From contig NZ_AUXT01000195.1 of NCBI RefSeq assembly GCF_001625595.1, forward strand, positions 1-50,412: DNA of 50,412 nt, in the 5' to 3' direction. The DNA is from Pseudoalteromonas luteoviolacea NCIMB 1942 (GTDB taxonomy: Bacteria > Pseudomonadota > Gammaproteobacteria > Enterobacterales > Alteromonadaceae). The translations under genes were made by a program, and so were the position numbers. Numbering within the stretch: position 1 is the first letter of the stretch; the number at the start of each line of letters is the position of its first letter. Shown here piece by piece: positions 37,867 through 45,474 of this stretch. The notes beneath the pieces were generated by a model, which had not been told where the DNA came from, made no database searches, and saw only the letters and a list, made by a program, of their open reading frames with translations.

Positions 37867-37914
37867 TGTGATCCCCCAAAGCGTTGACACGCTTTTGCGC
37901 AGCGACCATCACAG
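37867..37914. repeat. Nested inverted repeats in the yidC-redox operon gap
   Basis: The 311-bp gap 37765-38075 has a GC-richer block containing AAAGCG / CGCTTT (37878-37895, loop TTGACA) inside outer arms GTGAT and ATCAC. No coding potential is visible. It may be a structured RNA, a dispersed repeat or a decayed element; I do not recognise it. Confidence 0.35.
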
Positions 37915-38015
37915 TATCAAGTTAAGCCGTCATCCACCCGCCGCCCTTTCAGGCTACTACAAATGATCAACTTATCTCTATTCAATCTGAATTTTTATCA
38001 ATATAAAACATATAC

Positions 38016-38044
38016 TTGATAAAATTTTACTGCTTTTTTATAGC
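38016..38044 (+). promoter_or_regulatory. Possible promoter of the thiol-redox operon
   Basis: TTGATA, 17-bp spacer, TATAGC, about 30 bp upstream of the first candidate start codon of the DsbD-like gene. Confidence 0.45.
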
Positions 38045-38075
38045 CCGTTGATAGGCCTTTTTGACAGTTCCATAG

Positions 38076-38786
38076 ATGCTTAGTGACAACTTTGAAATCA
38101 ATGAGACCAATGTCATGGAATTACTTCTAGTAGAAACACTAAGCACACATGAGATAAGTTGGTGGCATATCCCAACAGTATTATTAGTAGGAGTACTAAC
38201 CAGCTTAACTCCCTGTGTTTACCCTATTCTGCCAATTACGATTGCGACTTTTTCACATCGTAAACACACTCGCCTAGCCCCGCTTTTTTATTGTATAGGC
38301 TTTGCACTCATCTATGCGGCCCTGGGGTTTTTAGCCGCTTGGAGTGGCCACTTATTTGGCCAAGTAGCCACTAACCCTTGGGTGCTTGTGCTGTTTGCCA
38401 ACGGTCTTATTTACTTAGCAGCAATGAATAAAGGCGTCATATCAATGCCATCCCTCTCATTAACGTCAAAAAGGTCTAGTAACTCGCTACCTTTCATAAT
38501 GGGAATGGCCAGTGCAATGGTTGCCGCGCCCTGCACATCGCCAGTACTTGGCGGCCTATTATTGTTTGTTGCGACAACGCAACAACCGATACTTGGTGCT
38601 GCATTGCTATTTAGTTTTGCGCTCGGCATGAGCGCTTTGCTGCTATGTGCTGGCAGTAGTGCTCGGGTACTTTCCAAATTACCTAAATCAGGAAAGTGGC
38701 TCTCCTATATCAACACGTTAACTGCTCTCATACTCATCGCTATGGCGCAGTACTTTCTGATCCAAGCAGGCAAAAGCTGGCTTTAA
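38076..38786 (+). CDS. DsbD/CcdA-type transmembrane thiol-disulphide carrier
   Basis: A 236-residue protein matching only the membrane (beta) domain of DsbD, without its periplasmic alpha and gamma domains. Its pair of membrane cysteines sits in the expected repeats: C47 in SLTPCVYPILP and C153 in AAPCTSPVLGG. About six TM helices are predicted. It would move electrons from cytosolic thioredoxin to a periplasmic acceptor, probably the TlpA-like protein encoded 23 bp downstream. The start is unsure: ATG 38076 or ATG 38115 (MELLLVE), neither with a good ribosome site. Confidence 0.88.
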   Translation: MLSDNFEINETNVMELLLVETLSTHEISWWHIPTVLLVGVLTSLTPCVYPILPITIATFSHRKHTRLAPLFYCIGFALIYAALGFLAAWSGHLFGQVATNPWVLVLFANGLIYLAAMNKGVISMPSLSLTSKRSSNSLPFIMGMASAMVAAPCTSPVLGGLLLFVATTQQPILGAALLFSFALGMSALLLCAGSSARVLSKLPKSGKWLSYINTLTALILIAMAQYFLIQAGKSWL

Positions 38787-38809
38787 CCCACCACTTAAGG
38801 AAAATAAAA

Positions 38810-39262
38810 ATGAAAAATTTCGTATGGCTAATGTGTTTATTGAGTGCAACCGCTCATGCTAAACAATACCTCCCTTTGGAGGCACAAACATTAGATGCCC
38901 GCACCATTTCTACACAGGGAAAAGTCACATATTTAAAATTCTGGGCCACTTGGTGCGCATATTGTGTAGAAGAAATGCCGATTCTTCAGCAAAGCCACAA
39001 TAGCGCCAACGACACTTATCAGGTGATATCTATCAATATAGGGTTCAATCAAAACCGTGACAGAGTGAAGCACTACCTAACCAAAAATAAGTATGACTTC
39101 CCCACTGTATTTGATGGTAGTGGCGCAATAACAAAGCACTATTCAGTGCTGGGAACACCACAACATATTTTGCTTGATGAACAGGGTAACGAGCTATATC
39201 GCAGTGCATTATTTACCGATGAACTTGCGCAAAAACTACTACAGTTACAGGAGTCGAACTAA
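38810..39262 (+). CDS. Periplasmic TlpA-like thioredoxin
   Basis: 150 residues: signal peptide (1-17, MKNFVWLMCLLSATAHA), then a thioredoxin fold with active site W48-C49-A-Y-C52 in KFWATWCAYCVEEMP and the cis-Pro loop GTPQHILLDEQG. The start is the ATG at 38810, with AAGGA nine bases upstream; a longer frame upstream overlaps the DsbD-like gene and would remove the signal peptide. A periplasmic reductase likely fed by the DsbD-like protein. Its stop overlaps the next start (TAATG). Confidence 0.9.
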   Translation: MKNFVWLMCLLSATAHAKQYLPLEAQTLDARTISTQGKVTYLKFWATWCAYCVEEMPILQQSHNSANDTYQVISINIGFNQNRDRVKHYLTKNKYDFPTVFDGSGAITKHYSVLGTPQHILLDEQGNELYRSALFTDELAQKLLQLQESN

Positions 39263-40014
39263 TGTATATACAACTGCTCAAACATTTTCTATTGTGCCTG
39301 TTGATTGTCAGCTATAGCACCAAATCAAAAGTTCAAGAGTATGTTTTTATTAATATTTGGGATGAATATAACCAAACAACCATTTTACCTGTAGAACAAG
39401 GTGAACGAATTTTTCTCCAACCTGATATCAACATTGACCAAGCTAGCCTGAAGCAATTTGCCGATAGTTATCCAAAGTTTAAAAACATCACTATCGATAC
39501 CCAAAACCAATTGATGTTTAAATATCAGGTAAGGCAAACTCCTACCCGAGTGATCGTTCAAGAAGGTACTGTAAAATCAATAGAGCCTTTATTGCAAAAG
39601 CCCAAAGCCATCACAAATACAGTCATTAGCAAACCGTTGAGCACCTTGTCTGGAAAGCGCTTAGATCTCAATAAAATCAGACATGAATACAATGTTTTAT
39701 TTTTTAGTGACAGTCTATGTCCATTTCAGCACATTCCACACTGCCAGCAACGCATCGCACAAAACAACCTACTAGCGGAACAAATACCAGATAAGATACT
39801 GACCATCATTAAACCATTTTATGTCGATGAAACCAGCGCGCGTAGCTATCAACAACGCTTTGGGGTTAACCATCAAATTACTTTTGATCACCAAAACCAG
39901 CTATTTAAACACTTTGAAGTATCGGAGTTGCCCTACTGGATAGTCCAAAACAACCAAGGAGCTGTTATCTACAGGGGCAACACTCCTCCTAAAAAGCACC
40001 ATTTATCACTCTAA
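39262..40014 (+). CDS. Exported tandem thioredoxin-fold protein lacking CxxC
   Basis: 250 residues with an N-terminal hydrophobic segment (about 5-19), then two thioredoxin-like halves. In the first, the position of WATWCAYC is taken by IWDEYNQT, with a cis-Pro-like RQTPTRVIV later. In the second, the active-site region reads SDSLCPFQHIPHC (C153 and C161, spaced C-x7-C), with a cis-Pro region ELPYWIV. Neither half has CxxC, so it is unlikely to be a standard reductase; it may bind a metal, a partner or substrate thiols. Translationally coupled to the TlpA-like gene. Its 3' end overlaps the convergent regulator gene by 9 bp. Confidence 0.7.
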   Translation: MYIQLLKHFLLCLLIVSYSTKSKVQEYVFINIWDEYNQTTILPVEQGERIFLQPDINIDQASLKQFADSYPKFKNITIDTQNQLMFKYQVRQTPTRVIVQEGTVKSIEPLLQKPKAITNTVISKPLSTLSGKRLDLNKIRHEYNVLFFSDSLCPFQHIPHCQQRIAQNNLLAEQIPDKILTIIKPFYVDETSARSYQQRFGVNHQITFDHQNQLFKHFEVSELPYWIVQNNQGAVIYRGNTPPKKHHLSL

Positions 40015-42177
40015 AATCCACTTACTCTGGCAATAAACGCTATAAGGCGCGTCGAGCAACTCGGTAATCAGCTTGGCGCTTCTCTGCGGTTGCTGTATGA
40101 ATTGGCCTAATTGCTCAAGTAACAATTGGCTATTTTGAAGCTCACCGAGCATCCGCTTTGACTGCTCAAGCAAAGCATCATTTTGTGTCATATGCGCAGC
40201 TACTGAAGCGTAAAATAACATTAAGTGAGCATCTTTATCTTGCTCAAAGTCTATTAATTCAAGCGCTTGATTGGGTTCATTACGTAACAGGTAAATATAC
40301 ATCTGCGTATACTTTGCATAAACAACGGCGTCGTCAAGTCCACTCAATTTGTATGCCTTAAAGGCAGTTCGAGTTAGTGACTCGGCATTGTCTACATCAC
40401 CCAGCTTAAGTGCGACCCAAGCCAACAGCAACTTAGTATTGGCACGCGTCATTTCAGATGTCCTTTCATTCGTTAACAGCCGCACCAAGCGCCGCTGCGC
40501 CTCTTGCAATGGCTGGTGGTTATCAGTTGTTAAACCAATGTCCATATATGCCATCGCCTTAAGAACGTTCAACTGCTCAATAGCAGGTGTAAAGGCTTCA
40601 TTTATATCAACTTGATTGAGATAACTCAGTGCTTCATCACCTCGGTGTAGCTGAATATAATAAAACCCCAAGTAAGTAAGCACTTGCACCTGAAAATACT
40701 TATCACCACTTCTTGAAACGATTTTTAGGGCTTCTAATAGGCTGTCTTCACTTTCTGACACTGGGACTAAATAATTTTGCCCATAAGCAAACAAGCTTCT
40801 CGCCAAATCAATTTGTCGCTCAGTCTGTCGATAGTAGCGAACGGCAGCCTCGAGTACCTCTTTGCTTTGTGCCAAGTTAAGCGTATTTTTTTGCTGTGGA
40901 CCAGCAGCAGGTGGATTAGCGAGATAAAAAGAGCGCTGCGCTTCACTATAAGCAAAAGAGCGACTACCAATTAATGCATACGCCGCACTCATTGCATGTG
41001 TATAGTCTTGCCACTGAGTTGTGCTCCACGCTATATCTGCAATCAACTGATAAGCACTCGCTATTAGTTCTATTTGCTGACTCTTTTGTGCAGCGGTAAG
41101 CGCTAGCTGCCCACTGTGTTTCGCATGTTCAAACTCACCTAACGCTTTCTCAAAAGTACTTAGATATAAGTAATATCGAGCCCGCAATGCCTGTGAGGTT
41201 TGAGACAGTTCAATTGTTGAAAAATGTGCTTTGGCTTCTGGTATATGTCCTTGCAACCAAGCAATTTGTGCCAATTCAAGGCGTGAGGGAACATGATCAG
41301 GGGCGTGTATCAAAGCAGCTTCAAAATATTGCTTAGCTAATTGTGGGCCATACTCCGTTAATGCTTGAACTCCACGATAATAGTCGCTGAGACCGTTTAC
41401 TAGCAGAGGTTGATCAGCAATAAATCCTGAGCTATCAGTCAGAGATGCGATTAACTGCGCCGCTATATCAGAAAAATTATCATCAAGCTGTTCAACAATC
41501 ACCTCTGTGCGGCGCCCAGCTAGTTCCGCTTGCAGTAAAAAGCGCTGTTGCAAAGGCTTAAGCGATAAATAAAATTGCTGTGGCGCCTCTTTAACGACAC
41601 CATCAATATAATCAGGAGTACGACTTTTTGGCAGCAACTGGTAATCCTGCTGTAAACGCGTTCGCAGTACTCCTTCGAGTGCATACCCCCACCACGCATG
41701 CGCTTGTACACCTGTATGATTTTGCATGGAATGGATGATTAGTTGCGGTTGTGCTTGAGATTGGCCATAAGAAAACAGCGAGTTACTGTGCATATACGCC
41801 GCGCTACCGAGTGAGAGTACTACCCCTAGAGCAACGCCAATTAACAGTCGATTTCGCTTTCGGGAGCAACGCGTTACTTTTATATCACAGATCCACATGT
41901 AACCTTGTTGTGGTAAGGTTTTGATGAACAGCGGGCGCTTAGCACTATCTCCCAATGCTTGACGCAATTCGGTGATACTTTGATTCAGTGCCGCCTCTCG
42001 AAACTCACCATGCAGCCATAGATCCTTGAGCACAGCTTCCCGTTTAACCAATTCATTTGGTCGAGCAACAAAGTAGGCAAGTAATTGAGCAACCTTAGGG
42101 CGCAAGGCTATTTCTCGCTGCCCACAATAAAGCGCCAAGCGTTCAGAGTCGAAACAAAATTGACCGAATAACAACAC
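40006..42177 (-). CDS. ToxR/CadC-type membrane winged-helix regulator with TPR-like repeats
   Basis: 723 residues. The OmpR-type winged helix is at 1-98 (ALRPKVAQLLAYFVARPNEL, NQSITELRQALGD, LPQQGYMW), one TM at about 111-127, then a roughly 590-residue periplasmic part of helical TPR-like repeats (for example YYRGVQALTEYGPQLAKQYF). This layout is that of membrane-bound one-component regulators like CadC. It is convergent with the thiol-redox operon and overlaps it by 9 bp; control of that operon is plausible but not shown. It is divergent from mnmE across 125 bp. Confidence 0.85.
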   Translation of the reverse strand: MLLFGQFCFDSERLALYCGQREIALRPKVAQLLAYFVARPNELVKREAVLKDLWLHGEFREAALNQSITELRQALGDSAKRPLFIKTLPQQGYMWICDIKVTRCSRKRNRLLIGVALGVVLSLGSAAYMHSNSLFSYGQSQAQPQLIIHSMQNHTGVQAHAWWGYALEGVLRTRLQQDYQLLPKSRTPDYIDGVVKEAPQQFYLSLKPLQQRFLLQAELAGRRTEVIVEQLDDNFSDIAAQLIASLTDSSGFIADQPLLVNGLSDYYRGVQALTEYGPQLAKQYFEAALIHAPDHVPSRLELAQIAWLQGHIPEAKAHFSTIELSQTSQALRARYYLYLSTFEKALGEFEHAKHSGQLALTAAQKSQQIELIASAYQLIADIAWSTTQWQDYTHAMSAAYALIGSRSFAYSEAQRSFYLANPPAAGPQQKNTLNLAQSKEVLEAAVRYYRQTERQIDLARSLFAYGQNYLVPVSESEDSLLEALKIVSRSGDKYFQVQVLTYLGFYYIQLHRGDEALSYLNQVDINEAFTPAIEQLNVLKAMAYMDIGLTTDNHQPLQEAQRRLVRLLTNERTSEMTRANTKLLLAWVALKLGDVDNAESLTRTAFKAYKLSGLDDAVVYAKYTQMYIYLLRNEPNQALELIDFEQDKDAHLMLFYASVAAHMTQNDALLEQSKRMLGELQNSQLLLEQLGQFIQQPQRSAKLITELLDAPYSVYCQSKWILE

Positions 42178-42302
42178 GACTTAGATTGTCCTTATCTCTA
42201 CATCTCGAGTAACTATTTTTATTCATTTCGCTCCACTATACCTGAGAAAAGCCAATTGCTGTACAATTAACCTCAGAACACAGTCATTCAGCAAGAGACA
42301 AT

Positions 42303-43667
42303 ATGATTGCACAAGACACCATAGCAGCTCAGGCCACCGCACCAGGTCGTGGTGGCGTGGGGATCATCCGTATTTCGGGTAGTAAAGCCAAAATCGTAGC
42401 CGAAAAAATTCTCGGCAAGTGCCCCAAAACACGATACGCAGAATATCTGCCATTTAACACTCTATCGGGTGAAAACTTGGATCAAGGTATTGCTCTATTC
42501 TTCCAAGGGCCAAACTCGTTTACAGGTGAAGATGTACTTGAATTACAAGGCCATGGTGGCCCAGTTGTGATCGATATGCTGCTAAAAGAGATAAGCCAAA
42601 TAGAAGATGTGAGATTGGCTAAACCCGGTGAGTTCTCTGAACGTGCTTTTATGAACGATAAGCTCGATCTTACTCAAGCAGAGGCCATTGCTGATCTGAT
42701 CAATGCCACCAGTGAACAAGCGGCCAAAAGCGCACTTCATTCACTACAAGGTGACTTTTCTAAGCACATCAATGTGCTGGTGGAACAAGTCATTCATTTA
42801 CGTATGTATGTTGAAGCAGCAATTGACTTCCCGGACGAAGAAATTGATTTTCTCTCTGACGGTAAAGTAGCCGGTGATTTACAAGCTATCATTACGCAAT
42901 TGGCTGAAGTCAGACAACAGGCTAAACAAGGCAGCATCATGCGTGAAGGTATGCGTGTTGTCATCGCAGGGCGTCCAAATGCAGGTAAATCTTCTTTACT
43001 TAATGCATTAGCAGGTCGCGAAGCCGCCATCGTCACAGACATAGCAGGTACGACGCGAGATGTCTTGCGAGAACATATTCATATTGATGGCATGCCACTG
43101 CATATTATCGATACGGCAGGTCTGCGAGAAAGTCCTGACAAAGTTGAACAAATCGGTATTGAACGCGCATGGGAAGAGATTAGCGGTGCTAATCATGTTT
43201 TGTTTATGGTAGATGGTACAGAAACGCTTGAAACAGACCCTTTAAAAATCTGGCCTGAGTTTATGGAAAAATTACCTAAAGGCATGGATATTACAGTCAT
43301 CCGCAATAAAATCGATCTATGTAATGAGCATCAGGGCCTATGCCAACAAGGAGATTATCCTGTCCTACGACTGAGCGCACAGACCAATACCGGCATTGAT
43401 ATATTGCGTGAACATCTCAAAGCGTGTATTGGATTTACTGGCGCCAATGAAGGTGGCTTTATGGCCCGTCGTAGGCACTTAGATGCACTTGAGCGAGCAG
43501 CCGAGCACCTAGAAATAGGCCAAACTCAACTTGAAATGCATATTGCTGGCGAGATATTGGCAGAAGAGCTGCGTTTAACTCAGCAATATTTAAGTGAAAT
43601 CACTGGTGAATTTACATCCGATGATCTGCTAGGAAAGATCTTCAGTTCATTCTGTATTGGTAAATAG
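42303..43667 (+). CDS. mnmE: tRNA uridine-5-carboxymethylaminomethyl modification GTPase MnmE
   Basis: With MnmG, installs the cmnm5 group at U34 of certain tRNAs. 454 residues: N-terminal THF-binding domain (TIAAQATAPGRGGVGIIRISG), helical domain, inserted G domain with GRPNAGKSSLLNAL, TDIAGTTRD, DTAG and NKID, and the C-terminal CIGK with catalytic C451. Complete. The partner mnmG, often just downstream in gammaproteobacteria, is absent; the AT-rich peptide cassette follows instead. Confidence 0.97.
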   Translation: MIAQDTIAAQATAPGRGGVGIIRISGSKAKIVAEKILGKCPKTRYAEYLPFNTLSGENLDQGIALFFQGPNSFTGEDVLELQGHGGPVVIDMLLKEISQIEDVRLAKPGEFSERAFMNDKLDLTQAEAIADLINATSEQAAKSALHSLQGDFSKHINVLVEQVIHLRMYVEAAIDFPDEEIDFLSDGKVAGDLQAIITQLAEVRQQAKQGSIMREGMRVVIAGRPNAGKSSLLNALAGREAAIVTDIAGTTRDVLREHIHIDGMPLHIIDTAGLRESPDKVEQIGIERAWEEISGANHVLFMVDGTETLETDPLKIWPEFMEKLPKGMDITVIRNKIDLCNEHQGLCQQGDYPVLRLSAQTNTGIDILREHLKACIGFTGANEGGFMARRRHLDALERAAEHLEIGQTQLEMHIAGEILAEELRLTQQYLSEITGEFTSDDLLGKIFSSFCIGK

Positions 43668-43684
43668 TTGATCATACTACCATA

Positions 43685-43726
43685 TAAACATAGCAGATAT
43701 TTCATTGTAACTATCTGTTATGTTTA
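43685..43726 (+). terminator. Long hairpin after mnmE, possible terminator
   Basis: Fifteen-base arms TAAACATAGCAGATA / TATCTGTTATGTTTA with one G-U pair and a 12-base loop, starting 17 bp after the mnmE stop. No strong T-tract follows. It marks the border where the sequence turns AT-rich. Positions 43727-43823 show no gene. Confidence 0.5.
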
Positions 43727-43823
43727 GATATAAAATAATAAATTAATTAAAATTTAAAACCACCAACCTACCTGCCTTAAAAATAGCCAATTCAAAAAAA
43801 CTATTAATTTAAATAATTAAATA

Positions 43824-43852
43824 TTTACAATTTCAATATTAACTATTAGTAT
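43824..43852 (+). promoter_or_regulatory. Possible promoter of the peptide cassette
   Basis: TTTACA, 17-bp spacer, TAGTAT, about 45 bp before the GTG start of the first cassette gene. The match is moderate in a very AT-rich background where chance hits are common. Confidence 0.4.
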
Positions 43853-43896
43853 CATTTCGATAAATAGGATCTATAACTTTAGAAGGAGTATTATAC

Positions 43897-44400
43897 GTGG
43901 TAGGCCTAGCATTAGAACAAGAGAACCAACCAAAGGTTCATAACCATCCACCTCTAGAAGAGGTTCTTTCATATCATAATCAAGATATTATTGACGGATT
44001 TTTAAAAGCTTTAGATGTTACGGAAGAAGAAGCTAATAATATTTTTAAAGAAACTTTAAAGTGGTTATGGTACTGCCGTCATCCAGACACTCAAGGCAGT
44101 AGAACGATAGATAAAAACTTACTTATAATAGATGAAATGTGGCATACATTCATTCTATATACAAATGACTATTTCAAGTTTTGTCATAAGTACTTCGGTA
44201 TGTATATTCACCACTCCCCTACAAGAAATTCAGAAATAGAAGAATATAAAAAACTTACCCCTGAAGAAAGAACCGCTGAAAAGAGACGGCAACTAGAGTT
44301 AGTATATGATGTTCTTGGTAAAGAGACCTTTATTAATTGGTATCACTTATACCCTCATAAATATACATTTTCATCAATTCTTGAATTAAGAAAGAAATAA
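43897..44400 (+). CDS. GRDP-like protein, first gene of the peptide cassette
   Basis: 167 residues, GTG start with AGGAG eight bases upstream. The centre, D79-E-M-W82-H83-x-F-I-L-x-T-x-x-Y92 ... F95-C96 ... F100-G101 ... H105-H106-x-P108, fits the signature of the GRDP-like family (glycine-rich domain-containing protein-like, PF07173), but without any glycine-rich part. No reaction is known for this family. The clustered invariant-looking His and Cys (H83, C96, H105, H106) suggest a metal site or catalysis; this is inference. No signal peptide, so cytosolic. Position and strand suggest a role in making or regulating the peptides, or immunity. Confidence 0.7.
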   Translation: MVGLALEQENQPKVHNHPPLEEVLSYHNQDIIDGFLKALDVTEEEANNIFKETLKWLWYCRHPDTQGSRTIDKNLLIIDEMWHTFILYTNDYFKFCHKYFGMYIHHSPTRNSEIEEYKKLTPEERTAEKRRQLELVYDVLGKETFINWYHLYPHKYTFSSILELRKK

Positions 44401-44484
44401 GACATTTACTAAAAAAACTATCAAAAATTTTGATGGTTATGAAATTTCGTGCTTAAGAATTAGTAAATTTATTAAGGTATTTTT

Positions 44485-45198
44485 GTGTATATTATTAATA
44501 GAGCAATGGGTGAGTTAGAAGACTTTAAATCATGCATTGGTGTTTTTGGAGTAGGTTCATACTTCAACAATACATATAATGAGAAGAGTGATATCGATAT
44601 TTATGTCATAAAAGACACAGATATGTATGTTAAGAAGTCAATATATTTTGAAGGAACTCACTTAGATATTACCGTATGCTCGTTGAAATCCCTTTATTTC
44701 AGTGCAACGAAAGGAAAATTCTTCGCTTTTCTACAAGAAACATTACGCACCGCTCACCTTCTCAAAGACACAGACAGTCAGGTGTCACAGTGCTTAAATC
44801 ACATCCAACAATATGCGCAAGAGACTCAACGACCTCCTAATCAATTTGACATTAAAAATAGCAAGGCTTTTATTACCAATTGCGCTCGAAAGCTAGAGCA
44901 ACATCAATCTAATAATTTTATGTTTATAAGTTATATGTCAGATTGGAGTACCGAGTGCTATAAGCTCAACTGTATGGTAGAGAAAATATCATCTTTTGAA
45001 AGCCCAGTGTTAAAAGGAAAGCATATCTCTGAAGAGTTTCCTAAGTTGCATAGCGTTATAGAGAAAGTGATGAACACGCATAGTACAGACTTGAGATCTA
45101 AATTGATAAATGATTACACACAGCACTTATTAACCAACTCTTACCCTAATGTAAAAACCGAAGGGGTATTTAAAAGAGTAAAGTTTCCTCTTCGATAG
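44485..45198 (+). CDS. Nucleotidyltransferase-fold protein 1, upstream of precursor peptide 1
   Basis: 237 residues with a DNA polymerase beta-type nucleotidyltransferase core. G24-S25 is followed by S35-D36-I-D38 (GSYFN ... KSDIDIYVI), with a third acid D61 (HLDITV). These are the metal- and NTP-binding residues of the MNT/KNT-like group. The C-terminal 130 residues are helical and not recognised. GTG start with AAGG seven bases upstream; an ATG at 44506 is possible. It ends 33 bp before precursor peptide 1. It is a clear paralogue of the protein at 48891-49619. Transfer of a nucleotide to the peptide or to a target is the working idea; substrate unknown. Confidence 0.8.
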   Translation: MYIINRAMGELEDFKSCIGVFGVGSYFNNTYNEKSDIDIYVIKDTDMYVKKSIYFEGTHLDITVCSLKSLYFSATKGKFFAFLQETLRTAHLLKDTDSQVSQCLNHIQQYAQETQRPPNQFDIKNSKAFITNCARKLEQHQSNNFMFISYMSDWSTECYKLNCMVEKISSFESPVLKGKHISEEFPKLHSVIEKVMNTHSTDLRSKLINDYTQHLLTNSYPNVKTEGVFKRVKFPLR

Positions 45199-45231
45199 CT
45201 ATATAAATAAAAGCCAATTAAAATAAATAAA

Positions 45232-45381
45232 ATGAAATATTTAAATGAGTTAATTGAAAAAGAAAAGACTGAGCTTATTGATGAGGCTTTAACCCAATCA
45301 GTAAGTGGAGGTGAACCAGATGAACCATCTATGTGTATATCAGACGGTTGCGACGCAACATGTACCTGTACTAACAAGTAG
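45232..45381 (+). CDS. Double-glycine precursor peptide 1 (4-Cys core)
   Basis: 49-residue peptide found by reading the DNA. The leader, residues 1-27, is MKYLNELIEKEKTELIDEAL then TQSVSGG. A C39 peptidase would cut after G27 and release a 22-residue core, EPDEPSMCISDGCDATCTC followed by TNK. The core is acidic, with Cys at 35, 40, 44 and 46 and a DGC motif shared with peptide 2. No ribosome site precedes the ATG (AAATAAATAAA), in contrast with peptide 2. A hairpin lies between it and the exporter genes. Bacteriocin, signal or RiPP precursor; modification unknown. Confidence 0.8.
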   Translation: MKYLNELIEKEKTELIDEALTQSVSGGEPDEPSMCISDGCDATCTCTNK

Positions 45382-45397
45382 TTACCTTGGATTTAAA

Positions 45398-45443
45398 GGG
45401 ATAAAAGAGATTTTAAATTTAGTTACAAACTCTCTTTTATCTC
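45398..45443 (+). promoter_or_regulatory. Stem-loop between peptide 1 and the exporter genes
   Basis: Thirteen-base arms GGGATAAAAGAGA / TCTCTTTTATCTC (one G-U pair) around a 20-base loop, in the 93-bp gap. No T-tract follows. Such hairpins between a precursor gene and its exporter often lower downstream expression or protect the precursor mRNA; inference here. Confidence 0.6.
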
Positions 45444-45474
45444 TATATGCAATTATTTCCACTGGTAAAATTAC

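Noticed and set aside
38696..38809. Upstream extension of the TlpA-like gene
   Set aside because: It overlaps the DsbD-like gene in another frame and would bury the clear signal peptide starting at 38810, which has its own AAGGA site.
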